Shown here in pieces: positions 7,780 through 15,237 of a stretch of 36,652 bases of DNA. The notes below the pieces were generated by a model that saw only the letters and a list, made by a program, of their open reading frames with translations, had not been told where the DNA came from and made no database searches. The stretch lies in contig CANQGL010000018.1 in NCBI GenBank assembly GCA_947623185.1, positions 1 to 36,652 of the forward strand. Reading direction: 5' to 3'. The stretch is from an uncultured Lachnospiraceae bacterium. Its GTDB lineage: Bacteria > Bacillota > Clostridia > Lachnospirales > Lachnospiraceae. Numbering within the stretch: the stretch's first letter is position 1; every line of letters starts with the position of its first letter. The position numbers and the translations under genes were made by a program.

Positions 7780-7804
7780 GATAAATTTTTCCGATTTATC
7801 TTTT
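7780..7804 (+). terminator. Terminator after the tgt-linked small gene
   Basis: GATAAAT (7780-7786) pairs with ATTTATC (7794-7800) around a 7-base loop, followed by TTTT. The stem is AT-rich and of moderate strength. It probably ends the SCIFF-secDF-tgt transcript. Confidence 0.5.
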
Positions 7805-7829
7805 CAAAAGCCGCTTTATGGTGTATACT
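7801..7829 (+). promoter_or_regulatory. Probable promoter of yajC
   Basis: TTTTCA (7801-7806) and TATACT (7824-7829) are separated by 17 bases. The -10 is good and the -35 is weak and overlaps the T-tract of the preceding terminator. Placing a promoter here gives yajC its own transcript. Confidence 0.5.
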
Positions 7830-7883
7830 GGCATTATGTGCCGGTGAACGTGAGAACATTTATGAGAAAACGGAGGTAGAACA

Positions 7884-8162
7884 ATGACAGGCAGCCCGAT
7901 GTTTTGGATTGGCTATATCGTCTTGATTTTTGCGTTTATGTATTTTATCGCGATCAGACCCCAGCAGAAAGAGAAAAAGAAAATGCAGGAACTGATGGCG
8001 AGCATCGCTGTCGGAGACAGCGTCCTGACTTCCAGCGGATTTTACGGCGTCATCATCGATATGACGGACGACACCGTGATCGTTGAGTTCGGAAACAACA
8101 AGAACTGCCGTATCCCCATGCAGAAACAGGCGATCGTGCAGGTCGAGAAACCGGAAGCGTAA
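7884..8162 (+). CDS. yajC: Sec translocon accessory protein YajC
   Basis: Encodes 92 residues, with one N-terminal transmembrane helix (IGYIVLIFAFMYFIAI) running into the hallmark RPQQKEKKK and a small beta-rich cytosolic domain (VGDSVLTSSGFYGVIIDM). YajC associates with SecDF in the holotranslocon. CGGAGG at 7870-7875 gives a good ribosome site. Unlike many Clostridia, yajC here comes after tgt and is separated from it by a small gene and a terminator. Confidence 0.96.
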   Translation: MTGSPMFWIGYIVLIFAFMYFIAIRPQQKEKKKMQELMASIAVGDSVLTSSGFYGVIIDMTDDTVIVEFGNNKNCRIPMQKQAIVQVEKPEA

Positions 8163-8190
8163 GAGATCCGGAGATCAACAGAGAAAAGTA

Positions 8191-8240
8191 AAAGAACACC
8201 GTGAAGCGGAGCCGATGTCCGCCGGCGGTGTTCTTTTTTG
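8191..8240 (+). terminator. Rho-independent terminator after yajC
   Basis: AAAAGAACACCG (8191-8202) pairs with CGGTGTTCTTTT (8226-8237) around a GC-rich 23-base loop that can itself fold. The stem runs directly into a T-tract. The A-rich left arm could let it act in both directions. Confidence 0.85.
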
Positions 8241-8269
8241 GTTTGCAAAACAAAAGTCCGTATAAAGGG

Positions 8270-8375
8270 GGACCCGCCGAAGTCTCCTCCGGCGGGCATG
8301 AGTATGAAAAAGCTTTGTGTATCCAAGTGATGGCACTTGAAACAAAGGCAAGTTACCCTTTCGGATAACTACATG
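8270..8375 (-). ncRNA. Candidate structured RNA on the minus strand (unrecognised family)
   Basis: Read on the minus strand, a perfect TATAAT at 8385-8380 is followed by an ordered set of helices. GCATG (8377-8373) can close on CATGC (8301-8297). Inside is an 8-bp stem capped by a GAAA tetraloop (8371-8352), then a long hairpin CTTTGT...ACAAAG with an inner CAAGTG/CACTTG stem (8348-8314). After the closing helix comes a 7-bp GC stem CCCGCCG/CGGCGGG (8297-8274), a possible terminator with a poor T-tract. The GNRA loop appears only in this orientation, which favours the minus strand. No -35 box at ideal spacing is evident. No convincing reading frame covers it. I do not match it to a known RNA family. 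Confidence 0.45.
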
Positions 8376-8385
8376 CGAATTATAG

Positions 8386-8547
8386 AGGAAAAATGTGTCC
8401 AATCGGTGACGAGAATCTAAACAAATCATAAAATATCCTGCCATAATTTTGCCTGATTTTTGCACAGAAAAAGCCTTTAAAATTGCAGGAAAGATGTGCT
8501 ATACTGACGGTAAAGAAACATCGTGATTATAGAAAGGAGTTTTTTCT
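8386..8547. other. AT-rich intergenic leader before the wall-binding protein gene
   Basis: This is the rest of the 385-base gap between yajC and the wall-binding protein. It is AT-rich and contains no plausible gene. The right part carries the promoter listed separately. I see no further structured element. Confidence 0.5.
8498..8506 (+). promoter_or_regulatory. Extended -10 promoter for the wall-binding protein gene
   Basis: TGC followed by TATACT (8501-8506) forms an extended -10 element 42 bases before the start codon. No good -35 hexamer lies 17 bases upstream, consistent with an extended -10 promoter. AAAGGAG at 8534-8540 is the ribosome site. Confidence 0.6.
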
Positions 8548-9675
8548 ATGAAACTGCAAAAAACGATCGCTGCAATGACGGCGTCCGCCGCGATTTCGGT
8601 CCTTATGGCGGTTCCGGCGCTTGCGGCTACGGAATATGAAGAGATCACGGATCTGTCGTTCGAGATCTACTCCACGATCGAAGAGGGAACTACGCAGGAC
8701 AGCGACAGCGTGGAGGTCACCCTGGAGACGGACGGCTGCGACGTTACCAGCTATACCGTAACGAACGTGCCGAGCAGCGGCTGGGACAGCGACAGCAAGC
8801 CGAAGCTTAGGATCGTCGTGGAGGCGCAGGAAGATTACCGCTTCATGTCCGGTCTGGGCAAGGATGACGTCTACATTTCGGACGATCAGGGCGAGGTAAC
8901 GTCCGTAAACCGCAGCAGCAAAAAGGTCACGGTCAGCATCACCCTGCCGGAGGTCTCGGAATCCGCGGTCACGCTGGATGACGATTTCAGCCTCGATATC
9001 GACGAGGAGAGCCTCGGCTGGGATGACTACAACCGCGGCGTCGCCTACTGGGACTACAACGACTACGCAAAGAAGTACCAGGTCAAGGTCTACCGCGACG
9101 GATCGGATCTGACCGCCTCGGAGCCCATCACGACGACCAACAACACCTACGACCTCTCGGCGTACTTCAAGAGAGGCGCGGGCGAATATACCTTCCGCGT
9201 CCGTGCGGTGCTCAACAGCTCCAACGAGGGCGACTGGGTGCGTTCGCGTGAACAGTCCGTCACGGCCGAAGAGGCCGCGGCTATCTACGCGCAGCGGACG
9301 ACCGAGGAATACAAGGGAAGCGACAGCAGCAGTACGAACAGCAGCAGTACAGGCAGCACCGATTCCGCCCAGCATAACCGCGGATCGATCTCCACAGAGG
9401 CTCCCGGAGGACAGTGGCAGACCGACAACACCGGCACCTGGTGGAAACGGCTCGACGGTTCATGGCCGTACAGCCAGTGGGTCTGCATAAACGGCGCATG
9501 GTACTGGTTCAATGCGGGCGGATACCGTTCCGAGAAGAAGTGGGAGATCGTCGACGGCGTCTATTACTACCTCGGCGAGGGCGGCGTAATGGCTGCCGAC
9601 TGCCTCACACCGGACGGATACTGGGTAGACGCGAGCGGCGCCTGGGATACCTCCAGACCGCAGGTCGTTTCATAA
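8548..9675 (+). CDS. Secreted protein with choline-binding-like cell wall repeats
   Basis: Encodes 375 residues. Residues 1-27 form a signal peptide ending VPALA-A. Two beta-rich modules follow (about 28-140 and 150-230), the second with a fibronectin-like pattern (VAYWDYNDYAKKYQVKVYRDGSDL). A Ser/Thr/Asn-rich linker (about 250-280) precedes a C-terminal set of aromatic repeats (WWKRLDGSWPYSQWVCINGAWYWF, YYYLGEGGVMA, DGYWVDASGAW). These match the CW_binding/choline-binding repeat style used for attachment to the wall or teichoic acids. No catalytic domain is visible, so it is probably a structural or binding surface protein. It is monocistronic, with its own promoter and terminator. Confidence 0.82.
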   Translation: MKLQKTIAAMTASAAISVLMAVPALAATEYEEITDLSFEIYSTIEEGTTQDSDSVEVTLETDGCDVTSYTVTNVPSSGWDSDSKPKLRIVVEAQEDYRFMSGLGKDDVYISDDQGEVTSVNRSSKKVTVSITLPEVSESAVTLDDDFSLDIDEESLGWDDYNRGVAYWDYNDYAKKYQVKVYRDGSDLTASEPITTTNNTYDLSAYFKRGAGEYTFRVRAVLNSSNEGDWVRSREQSVTAEEAAAIYAQRTTEEYKGSDSSSTNSSSTGSTDSAQHNRGSISTEAPGGQWQTDNTGTWWKRLDGSWPYSQWVCINGAWYWFNAGGYRSEKKWEIVDGVYYYLGEGGVMAADCLTPDGYWVDASGAWDTSRPQVVS

Positions 9676-9712
9676 CATCGGAATCATAAACCTCCTTAAC
9701 ATATGACAAAGA

Positions 9713-9768
9713 CGCTTGAGAGCCGGTTTCCAAAGCAGGACCGGCTCTTAAGCGTTTCTCTGCTTTTG
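9713..9768 (+). terminator. Terminator after the wall-binding protein gene
   Basis: CGCTTGAGAGCCGGT (9713-9727) pairs with ACCGGCTCTTAAGCG (9740-9754) with one mismatch, followed by TTTCTCTGCTTTT. The stem is long and stable. The T-tract is interrupted. Confidence 0.8.
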
Positions 9769-9809
9769 CCCCGGCATTTTCGCCATTTTCCTGTTTTTGA
9801 AAAAAACAC

Positions 9810-9838
9810 TTTAAAAAACGTGCGAATTTGTATATAAT
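9810..9838 (+). promoter_or_regulatory. Probable promoter of the mreB-recD2-comF unit
   Basis: A perfect TATAAT at 9833-9838 has a weak TTTAAA (9810-9815) 17 bases upstream, in an A/T-rich stretch. The predicted transcript would have a leader of about 115 bases before the mreB start. Confidence 0.6.
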
Positions 9839-9962
9839 GATAATGGGGTCGGACGCATTTTTACCCCTGTGATGCACGGATCGCTTCGCACAGCAAAAAA
9901 ATGGGTATACTGGATAAGAGAACATAGATGCGAATTTGAGAAGAAACAGGAGGAAAACGGCA

Positions 9963-10964
9963 ATGATGATGTCGAACGACATTGGAATTGACTTGGGTAC
10001 TGCGAGTATTCTTGTATATATCAAAGGAAGAGGAGTCGTTCTGAAGGAACCGTCCGTCGTGGCGCTTGACCGGGAAAGCGGGAAGGTGATCACGTTCGGG
10101 GAGGAGGCCCGCCTGATGATCGGGCGCACGCCGGGAAACATCGTTGCGGTCCGGCCGCTGCGCAAGGGCGTGATCTCCGACTATACGGTCACGGAAAAAA
10201 TGCTCAAATATTTTATCGAGAAGGCGGTCGGAAAGAGGACGCTCCGCAAACCGCGGATCGCGGTCTGTATCCCGAGCGGCGCGACGGAAGTCGAGCGCAA
10301 GGCGGTGGAGGACGCGACCTACGCGGCGGGCGCGCGCGACGTGTATACGATCGAGGAGCCGGTCGCGGCCGCGATCGGAGCGGGGATCGATATCTCCAAG
10401 GCGTGCGGAAACATGATCGTCGATATCGGCGGCGGGACCGCGGACATCGCGGTCATCTCGCTGGGCGGGCCGGTCGTCAGCGCGTCGATCAAGACGGCGG
10501 GCGACGATTTCGACGAGGCGCTGGTGCGCTATATGAGAAAGAAACACAACCTTCTGATCGGCGAGAGAACTGCGGAAGAGATCAAGATCAACATCGGCGC
10601 GGCGTACCGCCGGCCGGAGCTGGTTACGATGGAAGTGCGCGGAAGGAACCTTGTCACGGGACTTCCGAAGACGATCATCGTGACTTCCGACGAGACGCTG
10701 GAGGCGCTCCAGGAGCCCGCGATGCAGATCGTGGACGCGGTCCACAACGTTCTCGAGAGAACGCCTCCGGAACTGGCGGCGGATATCTACGACCGCGGGA
10801 TCGTCCTTACGGGCGGCGGCGCCCTGATCTCCGGACTTGACGCTTTGATCGAGGAAAAGACCGGGATCACCACGATGATCGCCGAGGAACCGCTTACGGC
10901 GGTGGCGATCGGAACGGGGAAATTCGTGGAGTATGCCCACGGCGGGAGAGATTTGGACAGATAG
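9963..10964 (+). CDS. mreB: MreB/Mbl-family rod-shape actin homologue
   Basis: Encodes 333 residues of actin/Hsp70-fold ATPase. Phosphate-1 motif GIDLGTAS is near residue 8, phosphate-2 VDIGGGTADIAVI near residue 155, and the adenosine motif LTGGGALISGL near residue 280. MreB filaments guide lateral peptidoglycan synthesis under the membrane. The first of three consecutive ATGs (9963) is chosen from AGGAGG at 9948-9953. An in-frame TTG at 9936 would include that ribosome site. mreC, mreD or minCD are not next to it, so this is likely an unlinked paralogue of the Mbl/MreBH type. It stops 4 bases before recD2. Confidence 0.9.
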   Translation: MMMSNDIGIDLGTASILVYIKGRGVVLKEPSVVALDRESGKVITFGEEARLMIGRTPGNIVAVRPLRKGVISDYTVTEKMLKYFIEKAVGKRTLRKPRIAVCIPSGATEVERKAVEDATYAAGARDVYTIEEPVAAAIGAGIDISKACGNMIVDIGGGTADIAVISLGGPVVSASIKTAGDDFDEALVRYMRKKHNLLIGERTAEEIKINIGAAYRRPELVTMEVRGRNLVTGLPKTIIVTSDETLEALQEPAMQIVDAVHNVLERTPPELAADIYDRGIVLTGGGALISGLDALIEEKTGITTMIAEEPLTAVAIGTGKFVEYAHGGRDLDR

Positions 10965-10968
10965 AAAT

Positions 10969-13215
10969 ATGGCGACTGTAACAGGCTATGTTGAAAAAAT
11001 AAAGTTTCGCAATGAAGAGAATGGCTACTCCGTCCTGAGCGTAACGGACGGGCGCGAAGAATACATTCTGGTCGGGACGTTTCCCTACATCGGCGAGGGA
11101 GAGCGGATCGAGGCGACCGGGCGCATGGTGGAACATTCAGTCTACGGCGAACAGCTGGCGGTCGAGAGCTATGAGATCAAAGCTCCCGAGGACACGCTGG
11201 CGATTGAACGGTATCTCGGCTCCGGTGCGATCAAAGGCATCGGAGCTGCTTTGGCTAAAAGGATCGTAAAAAAATTCAAGGTCGACACGTTCCGCATCAT
11301 GGAGGAAGAGCCGGAGCGCCTTTCCGAGGTCAAGGGGATCAGCGAGCGCATGGCGATGCAGATCTGCGCGCAGGTGGAGGAAAAGCGCGATATGCGCCAG
11401 GCCATGCTGTTCCTCCAGCAGTACGGGATCACGATGAACCTGGCCTTAAAGATCTACAATTATTACGGCAGCCGTCTCTACTCGGTCATACAGGAGAACC
11501 CGTACCGCCTGGCCGACGACATCCAGGGCGTCGGGTTCAAGATCGCCGACGAGATCGCGGCTAAGGTCGGGATCTTTACCGATTCCGATTACCGGATCCG
11601 GAGCGGCCTTTTCTATACGCTCCTTCAGGCGGCCGGAAACGGCCATACATATCTTCCGGAGGACGTGCTTTTTGCGAACGCCTCGGAGCTCCTCGGCGTG
11701 GAGCCGGAGCACATGGAAAAACACCTGATGGATCTGCAGATGGAGCGGAAACTGGTGGTGAAGGAAAAGGACGGCGGGCGCATCGTCTACCCGGCGCAGT
11801 TTTTTTACATGGAACTGAACACCGCGCGTATGCTGCACGATCTCAACGTCCGCGGTTCCGTTCCGGAAACACAGATCAGGGAACGGCTGGAGAAGATCCT
11901 GGCGCAGGAAAAACTCGAGCTGGACGGACTGCAGGAAAAAGCGGTCATGGAGGCGGTAAACCACGGCCTTCTGATCATCACCGGCGGCCCCGGCACCGGC
12001 AAGACCACGACGATCAACACCATTATCCGCTATTTTGAGCAGGAGGGGATGGAGATCCGGCTTGCCGCACCCACCGGCAGGGCCGCAAAACGCATGACGG
12101 AGGCCACCGGCCAGGAGGCGTGCACGATCCACCGCCTGTTGGAGATCACCGGGATCCCCGCGCAGGACGGCGCGGCCGTGCCCGGAAACGACAACCGCCT
12201 CGAGGGGATGCACTTTGAGCGCAACGAGACGAACCCGCTCGACGCGGATGTCATCATCATCGACGAGATGTCCATGGTCGATATCAGCCTGATGCACGCG
12301 CTCTTAAAAGCGGTCAACGTGGGAACGCGCCTGATCCTGGTGGGCGACGTGAACCAGCTCCCGAGCGTGGGGCCGGGAAACGTACTGCGCGACGTGATCG
12401 GGTCGGAACGGTATCCGGTCGTCCGGCTGACCCGGATCTTCCGGCAGGCCGCCCTCAGCGACATCATCGTCAACGCGCATAAGATCAACGCCGGAGAGGC
12501 GGTCCCGCTCAGCAAAAAGAGCCGCGACTTCCTCTTTATCCGCAGGGAGAACCCGGCGGACATCGTAAAGGACATGATGGTGCTGGTGCGGGAAAAGCTG
12601 CCGGATTACGTCGGGGCCGACGCCTCGGAGATCCAGATCATGACGCCGATGCGCAAGGGAGTGCTCGGCGTGGAGCAGCTGAACCGCGTTCTGCAGGAAC
12701 GGTTCAATCCCCCGTCGCCGGACAAACCGGAGAAGGAATCGGGCGGGATGATCTTCCGCACCGGCGACAAGGTCATGCAGATCCGGAACGACTACCAGAT
12801 CGAATGGGAGATCCGGAACCGCTACGGGATCCCGGTCGAAAAGGGCGAGGGCGTCTTTAACGGCGACATCGGCGTTATCCGGGATATCGACCACTTCTCC
12901 GAGACGGTCGAGGTGGAGTTCGAAGAGGGACGCACGGTCGGTTATGACTTTAAACAACTGGACGAGCTCGAGCTGGCGTACGCGATCACGATCCACAAAT
13001 CGCAGGGGAGCGAGTATCCGGCTGTCGTGATCCCGGTCTATCCCGGTCCGCGCATGCTGATGACGCGCAACCTGCTCTATACGGCGGTCACCCGCGCGAA
13101 AAAGTGCGTCTGCCTGGTGGGGCTTCCCGAGATGTTCCAGGCCATGGTGGACAACGGGACCGAGCAGAAACGGTATTCGGGCCTGCGGGACCGCATACTT
13201 GAGATCGACGTCTGA
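10969..13215 (+). CDS. recD2: RecD2-type ATP-dependent DNA helicase (SF1B)
   Basis: Encodes 748 residues. An N-terminal OB-like region (VTGYVEKIKFRNEENGYSVL) precedes tandem helix-hairpin-helix motifs (GIGAALAKRIVKKF, and GVGFKIADEIAAKVG), the hallmark of RecD2 as opposed to RecD of RecBCD. Walker A GGPGTGKTTTI is near residue 339, Walker B VIIIDEMSMVD near 427, and C-terminal motifs are LAYAITIHKSQGSEYP and LLYTAVTRAKK. RecD2 is a 5'-3' helicase acting in replication-fork and repair processes without RecBC. The ATG at 10969 is 4 bases after mreB; its ribosome site is weak, suggesting translational coupling. An upstream ATG at 10933 would overlap mreB. Confidence 0.95.
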   Translation: MATVTGYVEKIKFRNEENGYSVLSVTDGREEYILVGTFPYIGEGERIEATGRMVEHSVYGEQLAVESYEIKAPEDTLAIERYLGSGAIKGIGAALAKRIVKKFKVDTFRIMEEEPERLSEVKGISERMAMQICAQVEEKRDMRQAMLFLQQYGITMNLALKIYNYYGSRLYSVIQENPYRLADDIQGVGFKIADEIAAKVGIFTDSDYRIRSGLFYTLLQAAGNGHTYLPEDVLFANASELLGVEPEHMEKHLMDLQMERKLVVKEKDGGRIVYPAQFFYMELNTARMLHDLNVRGSVPETQIRERLEKILAQEKLELDGLQEKAVMEAVNHGLLIITGGPGTGKTTTINTIIRYFEQEGMEIRLAAPTGRAAKRMTEATGQEACTIHRLLEITGIPAQDGAAVPGNDNRLEGMHFERNETNPLDADVIIIDEMSMVDISLMHALLKAVNVGTRLILVGDVNQLPSVGPGNVLRDVIGSERYPVVRLTRIFRQAALSDIIVNAHKINAGEAVPLSKKSRDFLFIRRENPADIVKDMMVLVREKLPDYVGADASEIQIMTPMRKGVLGVEQLNRVLQERFNPPSPDKPEKESGGMIFRTGDKVMQIRNDYQIEWEIRNRYGIPVEKGEGVFNGDIGVIRDIDHFSETVEVEFEEGRTVGYDFKQLDELELAYAITIHKSQGSEYPAVVIPVYPGPRMLMTRNLLYTAVTRAKKCVCLVGLPEMFQAMVDNGTEQKRYSGLRDRILEIDV

Positions 13216-13236
13216 CGGCGCCCGACCCAGAGGTTT

Positions 13237-13947
13237 ATGAACAGAGAATCGCTTATCGGCATCTTTTTTCCGCGCCGCTGTCCGGTCTGCGACGGCATCG
13301 TAAAACCGCCGGGACGGCTGATCTGCCCCGGGTGTTTCGGACGGCTGTCGCCCGTGCGGCCGCCGGTCTGCAAGAAGTGCGGAAAGGAGATCATAGACGC
13401 CGCCGTGGAATACTGCGCGGACTGTATCCGGCGCGGTCGCAGCTTCGAGTACGGAGTCGCTCTGCTCAACTATGACGAGACCGCGCGGCGCTCGATGGCC
13501 CGCATCAAATATTCAAACAAGCGGGAATATCTGGATTTTTACGGCGCGGCGCTTGCCGCCCGCCATGAAAAGACGATCCGCCGCATGAACGCGGATGCGA
13601 TCGTGCCGGTCCCGCTCCATTCGTCGCGGAGGCGGCAGCGCGGATTCAATCAGGCCGAGGTCCTGGCCCGGATCCTGGGGGAACGGCTCGGCGTTCCGGT
13701 CATGCCGGATCTGCTGGTCCGCGACCGGAAAACGCAGCCGCAGAAGGATCTTACGGCGCGGGAGCGGATGAAGAACCTGTCGGGCGCGATCCGGGCGGGA
13801 AAGATCCCGGATGGGATCCGCACCGTGCTTCTGACCGACGATATCTACACGACCGGCAGCACGGTCGAGGCGTGTACCCGCGCTCTTATGAAGGCCGGGA
13901 TCGGAAAGGTGTATTTTGCCGTGATCTGCATAACGGGCGGGCGCTGA
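13237..13947 (+). CDS. comF: ComF family protein (phosphoribosyltransferase fold)
   Basis: Encodes 236 residues. The N-terminus has a four-pair cysteine zinc module (CPVCDG, CPGC, CKKCGK, CADC). The C-terminus is a type I phosphoribosyltransferase domain with the PRPP loop VLLTDDIYTTGSTVEAC near residue 200. The RRQRGFNQAE segment is typical of ComF. In competent bacteria ComF assists handling of single-stranded DNA during uptake; in non-competent species the role is unclear. It follows recD2 after 21 bases, so it is likely co-transcribed. No other com genes are visible. Confidence 0.92.
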   Translation: MNRESLIGIFFPRRCPVCDGIVKPPGRLICPGCFGRLSPVRPPVCKKCGKEIIDAAVEYCADCIRRGRSFEYGVALLNYDETARRSMARIKYSNKREYLDFYGAALAARHEKTIRRMNADAIVPVPLHSSRRRQRGFNQAEVLARILGERLGVPVMPDLLVRDRKTQPQKDLTARERMKNLSGAIRAGKIPDGIRTVLLTDDIYTTGSTVEACTRALMKAGIGKVYFAVICITGGR

Positions 13948-14024
13948 TCCCAGCGGCTGCGGGCCTGGGATTAGCCGGGATACCGGAACGCGTTGCGCCC
14001 GTGAAAGAACAGGAGGAAAACAGG

Positions 14025-14525
14025 ATGGATGGACTGACGATCCGCACGGCCGAGACCGGCGATATGGAACGGCTGCTGGAGATCTACAATTACGAGGTGG
14101 AGAACGGAGTGGCGACTTTCGACCTGCATCCGCGGACAATGGAGGAGCGCATGGAGTGGTTTCGGGCGCACAATGTCGACAACCACCCGCTGATCGTCGC
14201 CGAGGTAAACGGCCGGGCGGCCGGTTATGCCAGCCTTTCGCAGTACCGCGAAAAGGAGGCGTATGCGGCTACGGTCGAGCTGTCGGTCTATGTCGCGCCG
14301 GAGTGCCGCAGGCAGGGAATCGCCCATGCCCTGATGAGGGCGATTTTGGACGAGGCGAAGCGAAGAGACGACATCCATACGGTCATATCCGTCATCACGG
14401 AGGGAAACGATGCGAGCATCCGTCTGCACGAGGAGTTTGGGTTTGCTTTCTGCGGGACCATGCGGGAAGTCGGCGAGAAGTTCGGACGGAAGCTGGGGAT
14501 CGTCAACATGCAGCTCATGACGTAA
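14025..14525 (+). CDS. GNAT-family N-acetyltransferase (phosphinothricin/methionine-sulfone type)
   Basis: Encodes 166 residues. The N-terminal pattern IRTAETGDMERLLEIYNYEVENGVATFD and WF segment, together with the acetyl-CoA loop PECRRQGIAHALM and the later GFAFCGTMREVGEKFGRKL, are characteristic of the Pat/Bar/MnaT group. These enzymes acetylate the amino group of phosphinothricin or related amino-acid analogues. The actual substrate here is unknown. The start at 14025 follows AGGAGG at 14011-14016. An open frame extends upstream to 13872 inside comF but is not supported. Confidence 0.88.
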   Translation: MDGLTIRTAETGDMERLLEIYNYEVENGVATFDLHPRTMEERMEWFRAHNVDNHPLIVAEVNGRAAGYASLSQYREKEAYAATVELSVYVAPECRRQGIAHALMRAILDEAKRRDDIHTVISVITEGNDASIRLHEEFGFAFCGTMREVGEKFGRKLGIVNMQLMT

Positions 14526-14530
14526 GGAGA

Positions 14531-14614
14531 GAGCGCATGACCGGAGTACCATGGACTCGCGGCCATGGAATCATGAGCGCATGACCGGAATACCGCGCGC
14601 ATATCCGGAGCACC
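14531..14614. repeat. Short degenerate direct repeats
   Basis: A 20-base unit beginning GAGCGCATGACCGGA occurs at 14531-14550 and again at 14575-14594 with one difference. A third, more diverged copy (GCGCGCATATCCGGAGCACC) follows at once at 14595-14614. A CCATGG-flanked inverted repeat sits between the first two. The origin is unclear; duplication of an intergenic segment is the simplest reading. Confidence 0.55.
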
Positions 14615-14729
14615 GTGCGTGATACGGAGAAAAGCGCGGGTCCCGGCGTAAAATGCTCGGCAGAGTGAAAAAATACGCGCCAAAGTCCCGAAAATGTGCA
14701 AAAATCTGCTGTTTCAGGCCGGAAAATGC

Positions 14730-14758
14730 TTGACGGAGCGTGGTTCTTATGTTACAAT
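14730..14758 (+). promoter_or_regulatory. Strong promoter for rpmG-secE-nusG-rplK-rplA
   Basis: TTGACG (14730-14735) and TACAAT (14753-14758) are 17 bases apart, with TGT directly before the -10 box as an extended element. Initiation near 14765 puts the nine-T run about 20 bases into the transcript. Confidence 0.85.
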
Positions 14759-14863
14759 GGTCGAGCGAATGGAAGATGAAGGTCTTTTTTTTTATTGCTC
14801 AAAATTCGATAGCGGGGCAGTAAAAGAAAGGCCGCCCGAAAAGAATAAACGGAGGTGGAAGTC

Positions 14864-15013
14864 GTGCGCACAAGGATCACACTGGCATGTACAGAATGCA
14901 AGCAGCGCAACTACAATGTGACGAAGGATAAGAAGGCTCATCCGGATCGCATGGAGACCAAGAAGTACTGCAGATTTTGTAAGAGACATACGGTTCACAA
15001 AGAAACAAAATAA
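14864..15013 (+). CDS. rpmG: 50S ribosomal protein L33, zinc-binding form
   Basis: Encodes 49 residues: [21 protein letters not shown] and later [10 protein letters not shown]. The two CxxC pairs show the C+ (zinc-ribbon) form of bL33. The start codon is GTG at 14864, with GGAGGT at 14851-14856. It precedes secE by 26 bases. Many Firmicutes have a tRNA-Trp gene between rpmG and secE; none is present here. Confidence 0.95.
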   Translation: MRTRITLACTECKQRNYNVTKDKKAHPDRMETKKYCRFCKRHTVHKETK

Positions 15014-15039
15014 TCCGGTTTGCAAAGGGACGTGAAGTT

Positions 15040-15222
15040 ATGGGAGAAAAAAAGGACTTTATTAAAGGCCTGAAGTCAGAATTCAGGAAGATTATCTGGC
15101 CGGACAGCGAGACTCTGAAAAAGCAGTCGGTTGTCGTGGTCGTTTCGATGGTCCTTCTGGGAGTCATGATCTCGGTCCTTGACCTGATTATTAAGTTCGG
15201 CCTGAATATCGTGATAGGTTGA
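15040..15222 (+). CDS. secE: Preprotein translocase subunit SecE
   Basis: Encodes 60 residues: an amphipathic N-terminal helix with the conserved FIKGLKSEFRKIIWPD segment and one transmembrane helix (VVVVVSMVLLGVMISVLDLII). This is the short single-span Firmicutes form. It clamps SecY in the SecYEG channel. It sits in the conserved rpmG-secE-nusG order, 15 bases before nusG. Confidence 0.97.
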   Translation: MGEKKDFIKGLKSEFRKIIWPDSETLKKQSVVVVVSMVLLGVMISVLDLIIKFGLNIVIG

Positions 15223-15237
15223 GGATGAGGTGAGCAG

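Larger units (their letters stand above)
14526..14863. other. Intergenic region before the rpmG-secE-nusG unit
   Basis: This gap of 338 bases has no convincing gene. Its left part holds short degenerate repeats, listed separately. The right part holds a strong promoter and a leader of about 100 bases with a run of nine T at 14785-14793. No clear rho-independent terminator for the GNAT gene is seen; a CCATGGACTCGCGGCCATGG inverted repeat at 14549-14568 lacks a T-tract. Confidence 0.6.

Noticed and set aside
8175-8465. Minus-strand open frame of 96 codons across the yajC terminator and the gap
   Set aside because: It spans a terminator and the structured region, lacks a ribosome site and has no recognisable protein features.
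14694-14921. Open frame of 75 codons over the rpmG promoter and leader
   Set aside because: It includes promoter elements and overlaps rpmG in another frame.
15014-15039. Possible tRNA between rpmG and secE, where tRNA-Trp occurs in many Firmicutes
   Set aside because: The gap is only 26 bases, too short for a tRNA.
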